From the NCBI RefSeq assembly GCF_036370855.1, contig NC_088102.1, forward strand, positions 20,069,001 through 20,133,000: 64,000 bases of DNA, read 5' to 3'. The notes under the pieces are model-generated. The model worked only from the letters and a program-made list of their open reading frames with translations. It did not search any database and was not told the origin of the DNA. Of the stretch, positions 39,644 through 52,724 are shown in pieces. This stretch comes from Dromaius novaehollandiae (lineage: Eukaryota > Chordata > Aves > Casuariiformes > Dromaiidae). How positions within the stretch are numbered: position 1 is the first letter of the stretch; each line of letters opens with the position of its first letter. Made by a program: the position numbers and the translations under genes.

Positions 39644-42600
39644 CAATAATAAGGACGAGGACATATATCTGATCTACATAGCACAATAGCACAGATTCTG
39701 AATAAGTCTTCACATCCCACTTGTTTTTCACTTACTCCGCACCTTGAGCAGATGTCATCATTCAGCTACCTTTGGAGATACAGACAATAGCTTTTTTACT
39801 TGCCTATATAAATATCATTCAGAACCCATCTTGTGCAATTCCATATTTTCCCTTTAAAATAGCATATATTGAAGTGGTTTGTGATATTACATCTGCTAAT
39901 TATCAGTGTTTCTGGAGTGCTTCAAAATTATCTCTAGCTCTATGTATGTGAAAAATTTTTCTTTCTACAGATTTTCCACTGACTATTCATCCTAGAATAC
40001 TCTGATATTCTTTCCTGGAACACTCTGACTGATTAATTGTTAGATTATTTGTGCTGGCAGTTGGACCAAGTCAGACACAGATTCCTTTCCCTCCTTCACA
40101 AGCTGGTCACTCTTGTGCTTGTTAACCTACCTGTTTAGTATTAGAGATTTGTCATAGTACAGTGTCCTGCTGAGACTTGTTACTCATAATGAGCTAGGAA
40201 TACAACTGTTTGGACTCTCTGAATGTAAGGTCATTCCTGCCTATAGAGCTTTTCAAATGCATTATTTCAATGAGAGTTTGGTACCTAGGCCTTTCTGAAC
40301 TGCCAGGGTCTTACATGCAAAGGTATCAAAATGCCTTTGAAAATCTGGTTAGTGCTGCATTGCCAATAATTAAAGACCCACAGTCTGAAAGTGGACAACT
40401 GAAAGTCTAGAAATGCAGCTCCCTTGCATTTGCTTCTAGTATTGTGGTCAATATAATCCTACAGTTTCGCTAGCTACCTTTTCATCTGTTTATCTGACAG
40501 TTTGTCAGTCCTCCTGAAATAACATTTGCATGTCTTGGCTACTTTCAATCACAGATGAAGCAGGGGTAGAAATCTGAAAGATATGAAATTTCTGCAAGTT
40601 TCATGTGGATAAGCGGCTAGGGAGAGAGGCATCCCCAGGAGAAAGAGGGGGCAGGTTGTTACGGAGGCTGCTAGCAGCCTGTCCTGCTGCCTCTGGCTTA
40701 GGACACGCTGGCCAGGGAGCAGGTGCAATGCAGGAGATGGGGCATTAAAAATATGGAAAGAAAGCAGGGTTTTACACATGGATGCAGGAGGGCTTACAAC
40801 AGGTGCCCTGGGACTCAGCGTCTGTGAGGGACCCAGCACACAGGCTGCTGTTTGGAAAGACAGTCACTGTTTCTAGGCAGCCTACTGGCATGAGAGCCTC
40901 ACTGAAAATAACCATTATGTTGAGACCCAGGGTCCTAAATCACCCAGATATTTTGAAAATTTTACTATTTGGGGGGAACCTGATGTGTTTAAGAAACTTA
41001 TGTCCTTCTCTTCCCTTTGATGCTCTCTTTCTGTAATAATGACACAAACATGCTTTCATTGTCAGGTGTTCCCTCTGCTACACTTCACCACTGCAATAGG
41101 ATCACCAGGATGCTGTATGCAGCAGACACTTTTGCTAACACATTCAGGACAACTTCTTGAAAAAGCAGCCCTACAGAACTTCCCACCTTACCATGAATAT
41201 GAAAAGAGACCAGCACTTCCCTGGGCTAGAAGTCCCAACCTTCATCCAGTCCTCACTTACATCCAGTGTCACTTCCTAATGGTAGTAAGAAAATAAGGAA
41301 TATGTTTTGTGAGACCTCATAACTTTGCTCTCTCAGGTCCTGTTCTACGTTGTATCTGTTATTTGCTGTTATTATTAATTTATATTACACTTGCTTCCAG
41401 AGACCCCACTCAGGTCTGTGTTCCTCTGTGCTAGAAACTGCTGATTTCAGTTATTACCGCTGACAAACAGCTGTAACATGACTCCTCTCAGGAGCCCATT
41501 CAAAATTTATCAAAATCAAGAGACTGATGAGTTCACTGTATTGACCTACTTCCTGCAATATAAATGTATTTCATATATTTAATGTGTAACTCTCCATGGT
41601 TCTGAGAAGGATCAGCACAATTTCCCTGTAGCAAGTCTTCGCAAAGACAGACTTCACTGCAAGCATAATTTCCTTAAAAGGGTATCCAACAGGAAGGCAA
41701 AGTATATTTTACACATTTTTTTTTCTTGTCAGTCAAGCATTTTCTACAGGACTAGGTGCTGAGGTGCCTTAGATGAATGAATAATGAACTCTCTCACATT
41801 CATCGCATTCATTATAGATCTACAAAGTTAATCTGGGAAATGAAGCAAGGATGTTTCTGTGATCTGCTGGTCACACGGCTCTTTTCCTGCTACCCACCAC
41901 AGAGATCAATGGTTCAAAATGGTAATCGACAGCCTCACGCGTGACGGGAAAATGGTTATTGAAAAACATTTTTATCACAAAAAAAATAGTTGTTCCGTGT
42001 GTCAGTCCTTTTAGCCAATCAGGTTAAATATGTCTAACATAATCTCACCTAAAATGGGATTTGATGTGCAAATGTAAATTAAAATTGAACTTCTGCTTCT
42101 AATAGAAAGATTTTTCATGCTCATGCGTGACTTTGTTTTTATGGATTTTAACCTTTACAATAGAGATGTGTGGTTTTGGGAAAAAAACAAACAAACCAAC
42201 CCTATCATGTATTGCTGATGTACTTTTTTATTTTTCAGATTGAATTCTTCCAGGTCTTCTTTCAAGTAGTTTCATCTACTTTACTAGCTTTTGGAAAGCA
42301 GTTATTTTATAAGTTACTCTAAAAGGACAGAGTGTAGGTTTGTGTTTGAGGCTAAGTAAATCAAGATTTACTTTTGTTTGATTTTAAATTAAAACTACTT
42401 TTTTCTTTAACAATCAGCTGTGTAAACTCACTCAGGGATCTGAGTGATTTTCTTTTCACTAAAAGCTAGCTATATTTTGAGACAAAAGGGTAGTTGTGTG
42501 GTCTCTGGAACACATGAAGCTGTTTTCGCCTTGGCTCTGCGCTGAGAGTCTGAGGAGGCGCACGCTCCATTTGAAGCTTTTTCTGTTGACGGGCCATTCG

Positions 42601-45600
42601 AAACATGGTTCTCTCTTTTGTCTCACTCCCTCTTCCTCCTGACCTGCTTTATGTGGATTTTCTAGAATCTAGTCACTTGCGAGCCTGCCTCTCAGGCGGG
42701 TGCTAACATTTCACAAAAAGTGTAGGAAGTTGATTCTGGCTGAGACCTCTCCCCCTTCGGCAGTTTTGGTTGAAACTGGCCACTGTTACTGGGGAGGATC
42801 AGAGGCACACAGACAGGTGTACAGCCTGATCCCGCATACTTTGTTTCCACAAGGCATCAGGCAAAACCATTTTGAGAATGTCTTATTATTGCCCCTGGTA
42901 TCGGTGGGAGAAATTCCACTCAAATGTCAGTGAGATCATGGCAGAGAAGCTGATGAGATAAAATCTGTTCCATCTACAACATAGCTGCATTTTGTATCGG
43001 CCTTGAGGATTAGTCCTTACCAAAGAGGAAGGTTGAAGTCAAGGCTGTTGTTGCTCTCACACCTGGGGAAGTCTGGCCTGTTGCTGGTTGCTACTGTGCT
43101 GGCAGAACAGCACAGACATATTCATTTATTAAAAATGTGGTAAACCAACAGCAACAAATACTGACTGCATGAGGCTGACTGAACTCAGCAGCCTCTACTG
43201 AAAGCATGTTTAGGTTACAGAAGTATCTGTGTAGATCGGTTGCTAAGTGTAAATCGGTACAGCAAGAGGCAGATTACCCCCTCCAGCTGCCAAGGAGCCC
43301 AAGACATTTGTGCTGCTCTCCATCCTGCACGGGTCTGAGGATTTGAGCTGCATCTTCTGATTTGCTGCTTTTTTCTGGCGCTGAACCAGAACTGTCATAT
43401 GTGTTGGAGCTGAGCCTAACTCAGCTGAAGCAGTGGTGGTGGAGAGGACATTGCCCCTTTCAAAATACACCCACGCCTGCTTTGTCAGCCCTGGCTCAGT
43501 GAAACTCTGCTGTCTGGCCGTTATTGCTCTATCCAGGTCCTTCACGAAGGGCTGCAGAAGGGTGGCTCTACAGTAGCCAGCAGTCTCTTACTCTGTGTCC
43601 TGCTGTGTTTTATTTGCATTAGTTTTTGATTTAAAAGAGACTTGGGAAGAGATGGAAGAGTCTCGGGAGTCAGACTGTGACTGCAGAAGACAGATCCTGA
43701 CATCAGACACATGACTTGGGAAAAACTGGCATCATTTGGGTGAAGAAAATGAATGCCTGTGATCCAAGTACCTGTATGTGAAATTTTTATTCCAACTTCC
43801 TGATAACTGTTTTGCTTTTCTCAGTGGAAGTCAGAATGAAAAATAGTAAAAATAAATTTGTATCAGTAAATGGAATGGATGAGGTAAAGCTCTAAATCCA
43901 TACTGAATAAAGAGGTGTTTGTTTTGCAAGAATCTTTTTTTTGGACAATGAGTCCACTTTAAAGTGCAATGTTCAAGAGAGGGAATACCCCATGGTATCT
44001 TTGGCTAAGGGTTTGATGAACTGAGACTAAGATGAGTGGAAAGAAAAAAAAGAAGGCAAGAGGCTCTGACATGTGTAGACTGAATGAAGAAAGCTGAGGG
44101 GAAGAAGAGACTCACACAGGCCGGCAGCACAGATCAAAACCAGCCTTTGCAGAACTGCAGTCAGTTCCAGGGAAACTTCCACTTCCAGCACAACTCCATC
44201 TGAGCAGTGGCGATTCCAGGTTTTTTAGCTCTAACAGGCCTGGTAAGCTACCATCAGCCATTCAGACCATCAAGTCATTTCCAGTATTTGGAACAGAAGA
44301 AGAAATACAATTTTAGAATTATTTGATTTGAACTGTAATTATTCACTAATAAGGCCAAACCTCTTCTGTGAGCTGGAGAAATTAAACTCTGATGCAAACT
44401 TTGAGTTAGAAGAAAGGAAAGGATTTGAGCAGCACCAAGCAGGAACATTTTCTATTAAGGCTAATAAGGCTTTTTTCATTTTGCTTCATGTGCATCTTTT
44501 CTTTCTAAAGATAACAAAGAGCAATGCAGAGTTGTCTCGCCTAAGACACAAACAGAAAACACTGGCAGTGTTCTATTGCTCTGAAAGCAGGGGTAGCTTT
44601 GAAGGGCATTTTAAAAGATAAAGTTTGAAAACTGGCCACCTTGCCTCTCTCTAACAGCTTCTGTACCGGCACCTAATGGGAAATCTGTTAGGAATCCCGG
44701 CAATGACACACACAGGAAAGCAACCCCCTTAATTCTGCCCTTACTAAAACTTTCCCTTTATAAAAAGTGAGGCAGACTGAGGAGAGAAAAAGGATATTGC
44801 ATTTTAAACAAATCCCCCTAGTACACCTCTCAAAATCTTTGCAAATTCATGGATTCTTTTATGTAAACACAAATGATTTCAAATTATGAAAACTGTATGA
44901 AAATATTAGAGCAGAACTGTAGAAGAAACAAAATTTAAAATAGCATATATAGTCCACAGGATTCTTCCTATGTTTACTAACACTTTTAAATATCTGCAGT
45001 GACAGGGTTTTTCTCTGGTTTGATATGAAACAGCTCTGTAAACATGGGCTGTTCCAAAAAGCTTCTGACTATTTGGACCTGAAGTGCCGTTCCTTTTGCT
45101 CACATCATATTTCTGTTGAGGCTGATAGAGAATAGGACTGGCTTGGTCCATCTAGATGAGCAATGCCTTTAGTTTTCCAAGTGAAATGTGATCTTTTAGG
45201 CAGTAAGCACACAGTATTAAAAAGGCATTGCTGCCAAGTGATGTATGGAAAATAGGGAAGAGGAAAGTGAATTCTTATTTCCTGGATTAAGCAAAACACT
45301 CCTGTGAAAACTGTCAAATAGACAGATTGTACTGGTATGTTTAGCAGTATTTTCTGCCCAGTGGAAAGCCTTCACTTAGTGATTTTCCGCAACTTCACAT
45401 GGAATTATACAAAAGAACTTTACTCCTTCTTAGAGGAGTCCAACAAATTATGGCATTTGCCAAATTTTGGTAAATTAAAATGAAATAACAAAAGATGCAA
45501 ACTGGACTGGTTGAAATTTCAACCCTTTTCTCAGCTAAGGCTCACTGTGCTGCTCTTCCAGTGGAGGAGGGCAGTGGCAGGTCACAGCAAGTGGTCCCAC

Positions 45601-46517
45601 TTGCCCAGCCACTGCAGAGCAGCCGTGCAAACAACTTCACACCCTCCACCTTTGACTGAAACTTATTCAAATGTAATGCTAATCAGAAAGCTCTTTCTCC
45701 AGTATGACCTCTTTCTCTTGATTAATTCAATCTGAGAAATGGAGCCAGTTTGTTTTTCATGCCTAGCCCAACCTTCGATCGCTATTCAATTTCTAAATGT
45801 GTAAAATATAATTAAAACAGGTGGAGGGCAAGATTAAATGAAAGAAAGAAAGTGTAACATTGCCTGTGCTTTTCGGTTGATGCAAAGCTTTCACCATAAA
45901 AGGCTTTTAAATAAATGAATTCAGCTTTTATGCTGCAGCACTGAAACCCTGCTCCAATTGCTTGAACTTTTCAGGGACACTGTCACGTCAGCTTAAATCC
46001 AAAATATAAAACTTGGCTGTGCTTCTCCAATTGCCTAAGGGAATTAGGTACCTAACTTCTACTGAAAGTCAGTGTGTGGTAGGAAGTGAACTGACTTCAG
46101 GAAGTATTAGATGCCTTTGAAAAGCCTATTCCTATCCCTTTAAACACAGGACCATGTCCTTGGCAGAGATTAATGTAATGCCTTTGACACCTCCTTAGCC
46201 AGCAAAGAATTTTGTACATAGATTTTACAAAACCTAAGACTAGCCAAAATACCTAAAAACTACCCTTAGTTAATTTATGTGATCATATTTTGTTTAGCAT
46301 TAAATATTTCTTTTCAAAATACAATAATTATATTGTAGAATAATGATATTATTACAGTGTGGAATAACTTCCAGGAAATCAGTCCATTAAAACTTTCAGT
46401 TTTAGTCTGCCAGCCTGCAATTCACTATTTAATCCACTGATTTTTTTGTACTCCTGACCTGTTAATTGCAGATTTAGAGCCTCAGTACATTAAGACTTCA
46501 CAGAAACATGCTTCCAT

Positions 46518-46533
46518 AAAAAAAAAAAAAAAA
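46518..46533. repeat. Poly(A) tract, 16 A
   Basis: A pure A run followed by GACACACACA, giving a short compound simple repeat. Confidence 0.95.
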
Positions 46534-48348
46534 GACACACACATCTCATTAGCCATAACACAAGTTTATAACAGGCAATGGGGAAATTCATAATATAAAA
46601 AGTATGTTTCTGTCTTGTTGACTGAGATTTCAGTGCTATCTAAGCAATATGGAACAAAAATTCAGATTAGACAGCTTTGAAAAATACATCTCTGGCTTTA
46701 ATTTAATTTTAATTCGACAGCGTTTCCTTTAATTCCTCACCACTGCTTAAAAAAGGAGTTTACAAGAAATGTGCTGCTGTCAGTTGTATTTTTGCTGTAG
46801 CCTGTTTCTCACACAGGATGGGCATTTGGCACTGCTAGTGATAAATTCTGGGGTTTTGGGGACACACATGCTTATATCCCTCATGTTCTAAAACTTTAGT
46901 AACGTGCTGCTACATTATGAACTGAGCTCTTTGGGATTTCTCTGTCCAATTCTTTAAGAAAAGCAACTATGGTAGTATCACTGGACTAGAGATATAGTTT
47001 TCCCTTTCCAATCCTAAAGATTTCTTTTCAAATCCAGAAATATTTTCTGTAAGAATTATTCTAGCCTTCCAGGTAAAGCTACCTCATTCAACAGTCACCA
47101 AGGCTTCTAGAGGTGGGACTCCAGTTGCCAAGCCAGAGGTGTTTTGGGGATAGTATCACTTCCTGATGCAAGATGGCACAGTCACAAAATGTGCTGGCCC
47201 TCCATCTCTGGAGCTGCAATTCAAATCTGAATAGAGATGATTAGACAAAATTAGTGCACTTATTCCCTCTTTATCTGCAAATTTACATGTAATCAGGCCA
47301 CAAAACCATTGCAGAGTGCCTTGTGCCCAGCAGGCTTGGGTCATGGAGAGGCCAGTGCTTGAGAGAGTGGAAGGTCAGTGAACGAAGGCAGAGCTAGTGT
47401 ACATGGAAAATCTCATACAGCTTGATAAATCCATTTCTTTCAGTCCAGACTATGTGTTAGTCCTTTGCTTTCATAGCCAGGATGTCTTCAGATCTACTGA
47501 AAATTGCTGACAAAGATTCCTCTGTGGTGATAAATAACTGAGGGTTAGTATCACAAAGACAGGAAAGGAGTGATTTAATTGTATCATATCCTGGGAGCAG
47601 CGGAAGCAACCCAAAGACCATCTTAATGATCTGATACTTGGATATGTCGTATTCTAAAAGCTAAATAATCTCTGCTGAATTGACTTTATAGATTGTAATG
47701 TTTTATCAGTTTCCATCAGTGTATATATGTTTTTCTCTCTATTTTCTTTCTCATCTATTTGCTATGATTGTCTCCTCAAATCATATTTCAACTGTCTCCT
47801 TTGTGCTGAATTTAGACTTCCAAAACCAAATTTTGAAGACTACCTAGGTATGGAAGGATTTGGGTGAAAAATCTAGATGGAAGCCAGAACCTTCATTAAT
47901 GATTACACAGAACTACACAACAAATGGACTAATGAAACTTGCATGTTTTGGTTATTTATTTAAGATTATAATGTGGCATTGCCTTACTTATCTGGAAAAG
48001 GAAGTATTGTTGGATAACTTCTCTCGTCTTTGCTGCTCAGCAAAGTCTGTCATTTGCAACTCAGGGTTAATAACTAATATAAATGCCAAAGTAAGCCTCA
48101 CTTTTCAAGATTGTGGCTATTCTGCCCAGGATGAAAGCCCTGCTTAAACAAAGGGTCAAGTCCTAGACTATTTCTGATAGCTGGCAACATGAGGATTACT
48201 TCAATTAATTACAGTGAAAATAGGGTTACAGGCAGTGAACAGAGGCACCTCTGAATGACTTTGGAAAGAAGGCTACAGAGCAGTACTCTTCTCTTTTTAT
48301 ATCCAAGTATTTTAACATTCACTAAGGATGAAATGAAGTTATTGGGAG

Positions 48349-48369
48349 AAAAAAAAAAAAAAAAAAAAA
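48349..48369. repeat. Poly(A) tract, 21 A
   Basis: A pure run of 21 A follows ATTGGGAG. I looked upstream for a retrotransposed gene body ending in this tail and recognised none. Confidence 0.95.
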
Positions 48370-49847
48370 GCACAACAATGTAATGGAGCTTGGGTATTAT
48401 AATATATTCTAAAATATCTCAGTGGCAAATTTTACTTAAGAACACCAGAAACAAATCAGACTGCTTTATTCACCAAAGTTAGGGTTTAAGAGATGATTCT
48501 GATTTTACATGAATGTAAATGCGGAGAGATCCCCCCAGGGATATTTTGCTGCTGCAAAGCTGAGTGATATCAGAATCTGGACTAATGGCTTCAGCTTGAA
48601 GCTGTCCTTGTAAGTAAGGACAGCGAGATTTGACTTTTAATCAGGACTTTTTAGCGGTAAAATGTCAGGAAGAGTTTGCAATTCTTTTCACTAGTTAAGT
48701 AGAATTGTTTAATCTAACATGTAGGTTTTATTCTGTTATATGAGAGGATTCCATGAGGTACATTTTTCTTTTTAAATACAAATAATGTTTAAAATGGGTA
48801 TTAAAATATTATCCTATAATATTAGGAACCCTAAACACAAGAGCTTTTGGCCAGGAGTAAGAAAAAGGTTATAAAATATATTCCTAATACAAACTAAACT
48901 GAAGAGGCTATCTGCATTGTTCCTTATAAGAGAAATTAAGAACTGCACATTGGTGTTGTACATTCCCTAAAACTGTAGTATTCTAAAAGGTTTTCTAGCT
49001 ATCAGAAGTGAGAAAACATTTAATCCTGATTCGCTTGCTCTTCTCTTCGGAGGGAATTGGATCAGATCCTTTGTGATCAATTCTGCTTATTTATACCCTC
49101 ATATACTCTTTAGGTTTAATGTACTGCATGATTAGAGGAGAACCAGGAATTCAGCCCAGGCTTCCTTAAAATCTTACTGACCTTTATATTAATTTAATCC
49201 CTTATTTCTCCAGCTACCTAACATAAAGCATCATTTCACTGTCATTAAAGATCATCTAGTTTCCTGTTTTTATATTCTTCTCACTGTTATTACAGTTCTC
49301 CTTGAAGTCTCCTTTCTATCCATAATGAACACTCAAAACATTTCATTGAGAAAAATGAGGAGTTATACATTTTCTATTTCCCTAGTCAAGACCCTGTCAT
49401 TATCATCACTGAATGCCAGAAAAGAGGTGAAGAATAACAGAATTACATAAAAGGTAAAAAGGACATTGCCAAAGTGATTTTGTGGTCTTAGTCGCTTATA
49501 ATAATACACTGGAAAGTTGGCATGGCAATCTAATTGCATGATAAAACCTGTTGTGTAAACACAGTTATTAGTTATGTTTCATAATGTTGATGTTCAATTG
49601 CTACAGTCACAACTGAGCATAATTCACACAGATTTGGAAAGGTCTCTGACTGTTATTGTGGAATTGTTCATACAACTTGTCAGTATGGCGAATTTCAATT
49701 TAATTAGATCTTTTTGAAACAGAAGACTGGAGTGACTCAATTCTAGAGGAAAAAATAGCCTAGAAAAAAATCACATGTGTTTTGAAAACAGGCAGGAGAG
49801 AACAAAAGTAGGATACATTTTGATTCTATCACTTTTGACAGTGTCCT

Positions 49848-50564
49848 TTTAATGGGAAGACTAAATTAAATTCTAAGGGCAAAATTCTCCTCTCATTTAT
49901 ATCACAATAGTTCCAGAGTAGTTCTAGTAACTTCTGTAGAATTACTCCAGATTTATACAAACATTAATAGCAGCAGAACTTGGCTTCTCAAGCAAAGCTA
50001 TTTCACAATAGGAATACATTTTAAAGAGATTTAAAAGAAAATAGTTTGTTATTCTATTCCATTAAACTAGATCTGCATTATCACAGAGAAAGGCTTATAA
50101 TGATTCCTCTTTTGGTCTCAGATAAGATACATTCAGAAAACAGGTCTGAAGAGAATAAGACAGAAAGGTTAAAACAATCTTTGAATTAAGAATATGTTCA
50201 GCAGACACTCTTGATTTCCTCCAATATCCCCTATTTCTTATCCTGAAACCTGTATTTCACATAAACGGAGGAAAACAGGGCATGGACAACTGATCTGAAG
50301 GCCAAATGAAATTTCTCCTGCAGTAGTCTGTTTGAGGAACAGAAGGAAGGAGAATAAGGAAGGCTGAGATTGGTGCAATTCAAAGAACAAAGATATTAAC
50401 CAACAGCCCAAAGAAAGAGTGGGAGATCTTTGAGCAGAAGGTGTGCTGGCCATGTCACTCTCCCTCTCTGGTGGCACTCTGCCTCTAGCTATTTCCACTT
50501 GCTCCATGTTATTTCTATACTTGTTGAAATGCTTCATATGGTTTCATTCTTATTACTGTTAGTT
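49848..50564 (-). other. KCNK13: Probable KCNK13 3' untranslated region (end uncertain)
   Basis: Sequence downstream of the TAA stop on the minus strand must begin the 3' UTR. The nearest poly(A)-signal-like hexamer I found is an ATTAAA at 49848-49853, about 0.7 kb past the stop. A canonical AATAAA occurs only much further on, at 48727-48732. Either could be used, and the true end cannot be decided from sequence alone. Two minus-strand open frames here (within 50238-50537) show no recognisable domain. Confidence 0.35.
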
Positions 50565-51457
50565 TTACCTATCCACACTTGTCTCTGCCAGTCTGTTATT
50601 CATAATTGCTAGGGCTCCAACCCCACCAGAGAATCCATTTTGCTTTGAGTTAGAGCTCATTTGCCTTGGATAGCCATTGGCAGTTTCTGACAGCTGTTTC
50701 TGCATGATGGCCAGTGAAACTTTGTTGGAAGCCAGGAAGTCTTTCATCGAGATCATCTCGCCTGACAGCCGGCGTCCATCTGTGTCGCTCTCATTGATAA
50801 CATCAGTCTCAATGGAGATGTTTCTTCTGCTGCGCACATTTCCTGGCATTACCACATTCCTCCGTGATCTAAATAATTTTCTTTGGCATCTATGGCAGCA
50901 CCTGCAGTCCAGCTTCTTTAATATCCAGTTTATGGATTGTTTGATGACAATAGAGATCACGTTAAATAAGGAATAGATACAGCAAACCCCCATGAGTATG
51001 AAGACAAAGTTGCCAAAGCGGTAAAGGCCTTGGCTCTCATACTGGACGTTCTGGCTACTGACCAGATCACCAAAACCGATAGTGCTGAAGGCCACAAAGC
51101 AAAAATAAAGCGAGTCAAAGTAACTCCACCCTTCAATTGGCGTGTACATAGCAGAGGCACAGCAGGAAATGATGAGTGATGCTACACATAAAATGAGCAT
51201 GACGTAGTACACAGAGGGCTTCCAGCCCGCCAAGCTGTCCACCTCGGAGCCCCCCGAGCCCCACCGGCCGTCGTGAGGAAGGACTCCTTTCCTCCTCAGC
51301 TGTCTCTCGTGGCAGGATTTCATGACATAAGCTATGACTGTGATCAAGCGCTCCAGGAACAGGTTAAAGAATAAAATGGTCCCCGCACATCCTATAAGGC
51401 CATAAAAGATCAGAAAAATTTTGCCTCCAACGGTGGCTGGGGTGGTCATGCCAAACC
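50565..51457 (-). CDS. KCNK13: KCNK13 (THIK-1) two-pore potassium channel, terminal coding exon
   Basis: This is the last coding exon of a K2P potassium channel that forms a dimeric plasma-membrane leak pore. The frame enters two bases into a Gly codon (phase 1 intron) that completes the first selectivity filter TIG|FG, so only FG of that filter lies here. Counting from the Met of MTTPATVGG, M2 is about residues 9-45, M3 about 78-101, pore loop 2 about 105-128 with filter TIGFGD at 123-128, and M4 about 144-172. A basic cysteine-rich stretch (182-197, CRCCHRC) and a tail ending in AETSVDR and a TAA stop follow. After the Met the exon encodes 294 residues, the same length as I recall for human THIK-1, and tail blocks such as RSRRNVVMPG, ESDTDGRRLSGEMISMKD and AIMNNRLAET separate it from the paralogue THIK-2 (KCNK12). 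The internal Met is not the true start; about 110 N-terminal residues come from exon 1, absent here. The frame is intact, so the gene looks functional. Confidence 0.96.
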
Positions 51458-51481
51458 CTGGAAGACAAAATAGAATAGTTG
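51458..51481 (-). promoter_or_regulatory. KCNK13: 3' splice acceptor of KCNK13 exon 2
   Basis: Read on the minus strand, a pyrimidine-rich stretch ending in TTTTGTCTTCCAG lies directly before GGTTTGGCATG. The AG is at 51459-51458 and the exon starts at 51457. This places the intron within the Gly codon of the first TIGFG filter, which is the junction expected for THIK channels, so the AG and the protein frame agree. Confidence 0.9.
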
Positions 51482-52724
51482 AAAAAAAAGAGAAACCATT
51501 AGTTATCGCATCAAAGTCTTGTCACATTCAAACCGGAAGAAATGGCAGCAAATCTCTATGGCATAGCTCAGCTCTGGAAAAAATGAGGACACTCTTCCAA
51601 ACTTTTACCTACTTACGTCTCACTTTGTCCCAGGCCTGGAAATAAGGGGAAGGAAATTCATGGCAGCATTTCCTCCAAAATCAGAACAAAACAAAAAGCA
51701 AAAGAAAACACCCTGGAAAGAAAACATAGCTTATTGAAGGCTTGAATTTTGGTCTGGTTCTTAGGCTTGCTCCATTCCTCTTTGTGCCTTGTTCATTTCT
51801 AGGCTTCAGGATTATTGCACTCACTCCTTACTCTGATCCAGGGGTGGCTCTTAAATCGCAGACAGTTGGGTCCATCCCCACCAGATCTTTACAGTGCATG
51901 ACTAAATCTTTCCGAGCCCACTTCCCTGCTGCTGTACGTGCAGGTGGCCCCTATGCCCAGCACCAGCGCCCCAACCTTGGCAGCCCGCGCTGGCAGAGCG
52001 CACCAGGGCAGAAGCTTGGTGCAGCCATCCTTCGTGGGGACCCCAAAATGCATTAGAGCAGCCCCTCATCTGACCCCTCTGTTGGTAGCACATTATTTGA
52101 TCTATTTGAAATCACCACTGCTGCACTTTTCCTTCTTTCTTATTTCTCCATGTCTTGCTCCACAGCTCAAAACCGTATTTGAGCCTTAATGCTTGCCGCC
52201 TCTGGCCTCATTCCCTGCCGTGGCATTTCTCAGGTCAGGGATGTTTCAGTTTTCCCTCATCACCCACCCTTCCTAAAGCCTGCAAATACCAATTTTGTTT
52301 TGGTTAAAGCTATTGACAAGACCATCTTGCTTTAATAAGGTATGACGAAAGAATGAAAAGTGAACAAGCATGTCCAGAGTATGACTGAGCAAATTGGAGT
52401 AATATGCCTGATGAATATGCTTGCTGCTGTTTGAACAGGGCCTGAAGAAGATTAATAAGGGAATAAATGACTGATCAATTAAGCCAAAACAATCTTGCTG
52501 AGAGGACAGAAATATCACGTTGGACAAGATATGCAGTTGCTAGTTTCCCTCTCTTTGTAACGGTGGGACATTAATTTTGAAATAAAGAAACCAGGCTATG
52601 GCAAATAAGGGAAATTGTAATCAAAGTGTGATACATTTCTGCTTGGAAGACAGACAAATGCACTGTGAAGAGACCATCGTGTTTCCAACAGAGCTAAATT
52701 ACACTCATTTTCCCTTCATTAGGA

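Larger units (their letters stand above)
37481..49847. other. Region downstream of KCNK13, no supported gene
   Basis: AT-rich sequence between the GC-rich island and the KCNK13 3' end. It contains the 39.3 kb inverted repeat and several A/T tracts. A mildly GC-richer patch near 42.5-43.6 kb carries a 100-codon minus-strand frame (43243-43545) that resembles no family I know. Some of the right-hand part may be KCNK13 3' UTR if the distal AATAAA at 48727 is used. Confidence 0.55.

Noticed and set aside
42580..42610. Possible tRNA B-box-like word near CCATTCGAAAC
   Set aside because: No A box, acceptor stem or cloverleaf could be drawn around it.
48300..48369. Poly(A) tract considered as the tail of a processed pseudogene
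   Set aside because: No gene-like body, open frame or target-site duplication could be recognised upstream.
50677..51160. Frames opposite and overlapping the KCNK13 exon (for example 50677-50976 plus, 50957-51160 minus in another register)
   Set aside because: They are shadows of the conserved KCNK13 reading frame and have no independent similarity.
50565..51457. Assignment of the channel exon to KCNK12 (THIK-2) instead of KCNK13
   Set aside because: The tail sequence and its length after the first filter fit THIK-1 as I recall it, including SIETD, ESDTDGRRLSGEM and AIMNNRLAET. A tree against both paralogues would settle it.
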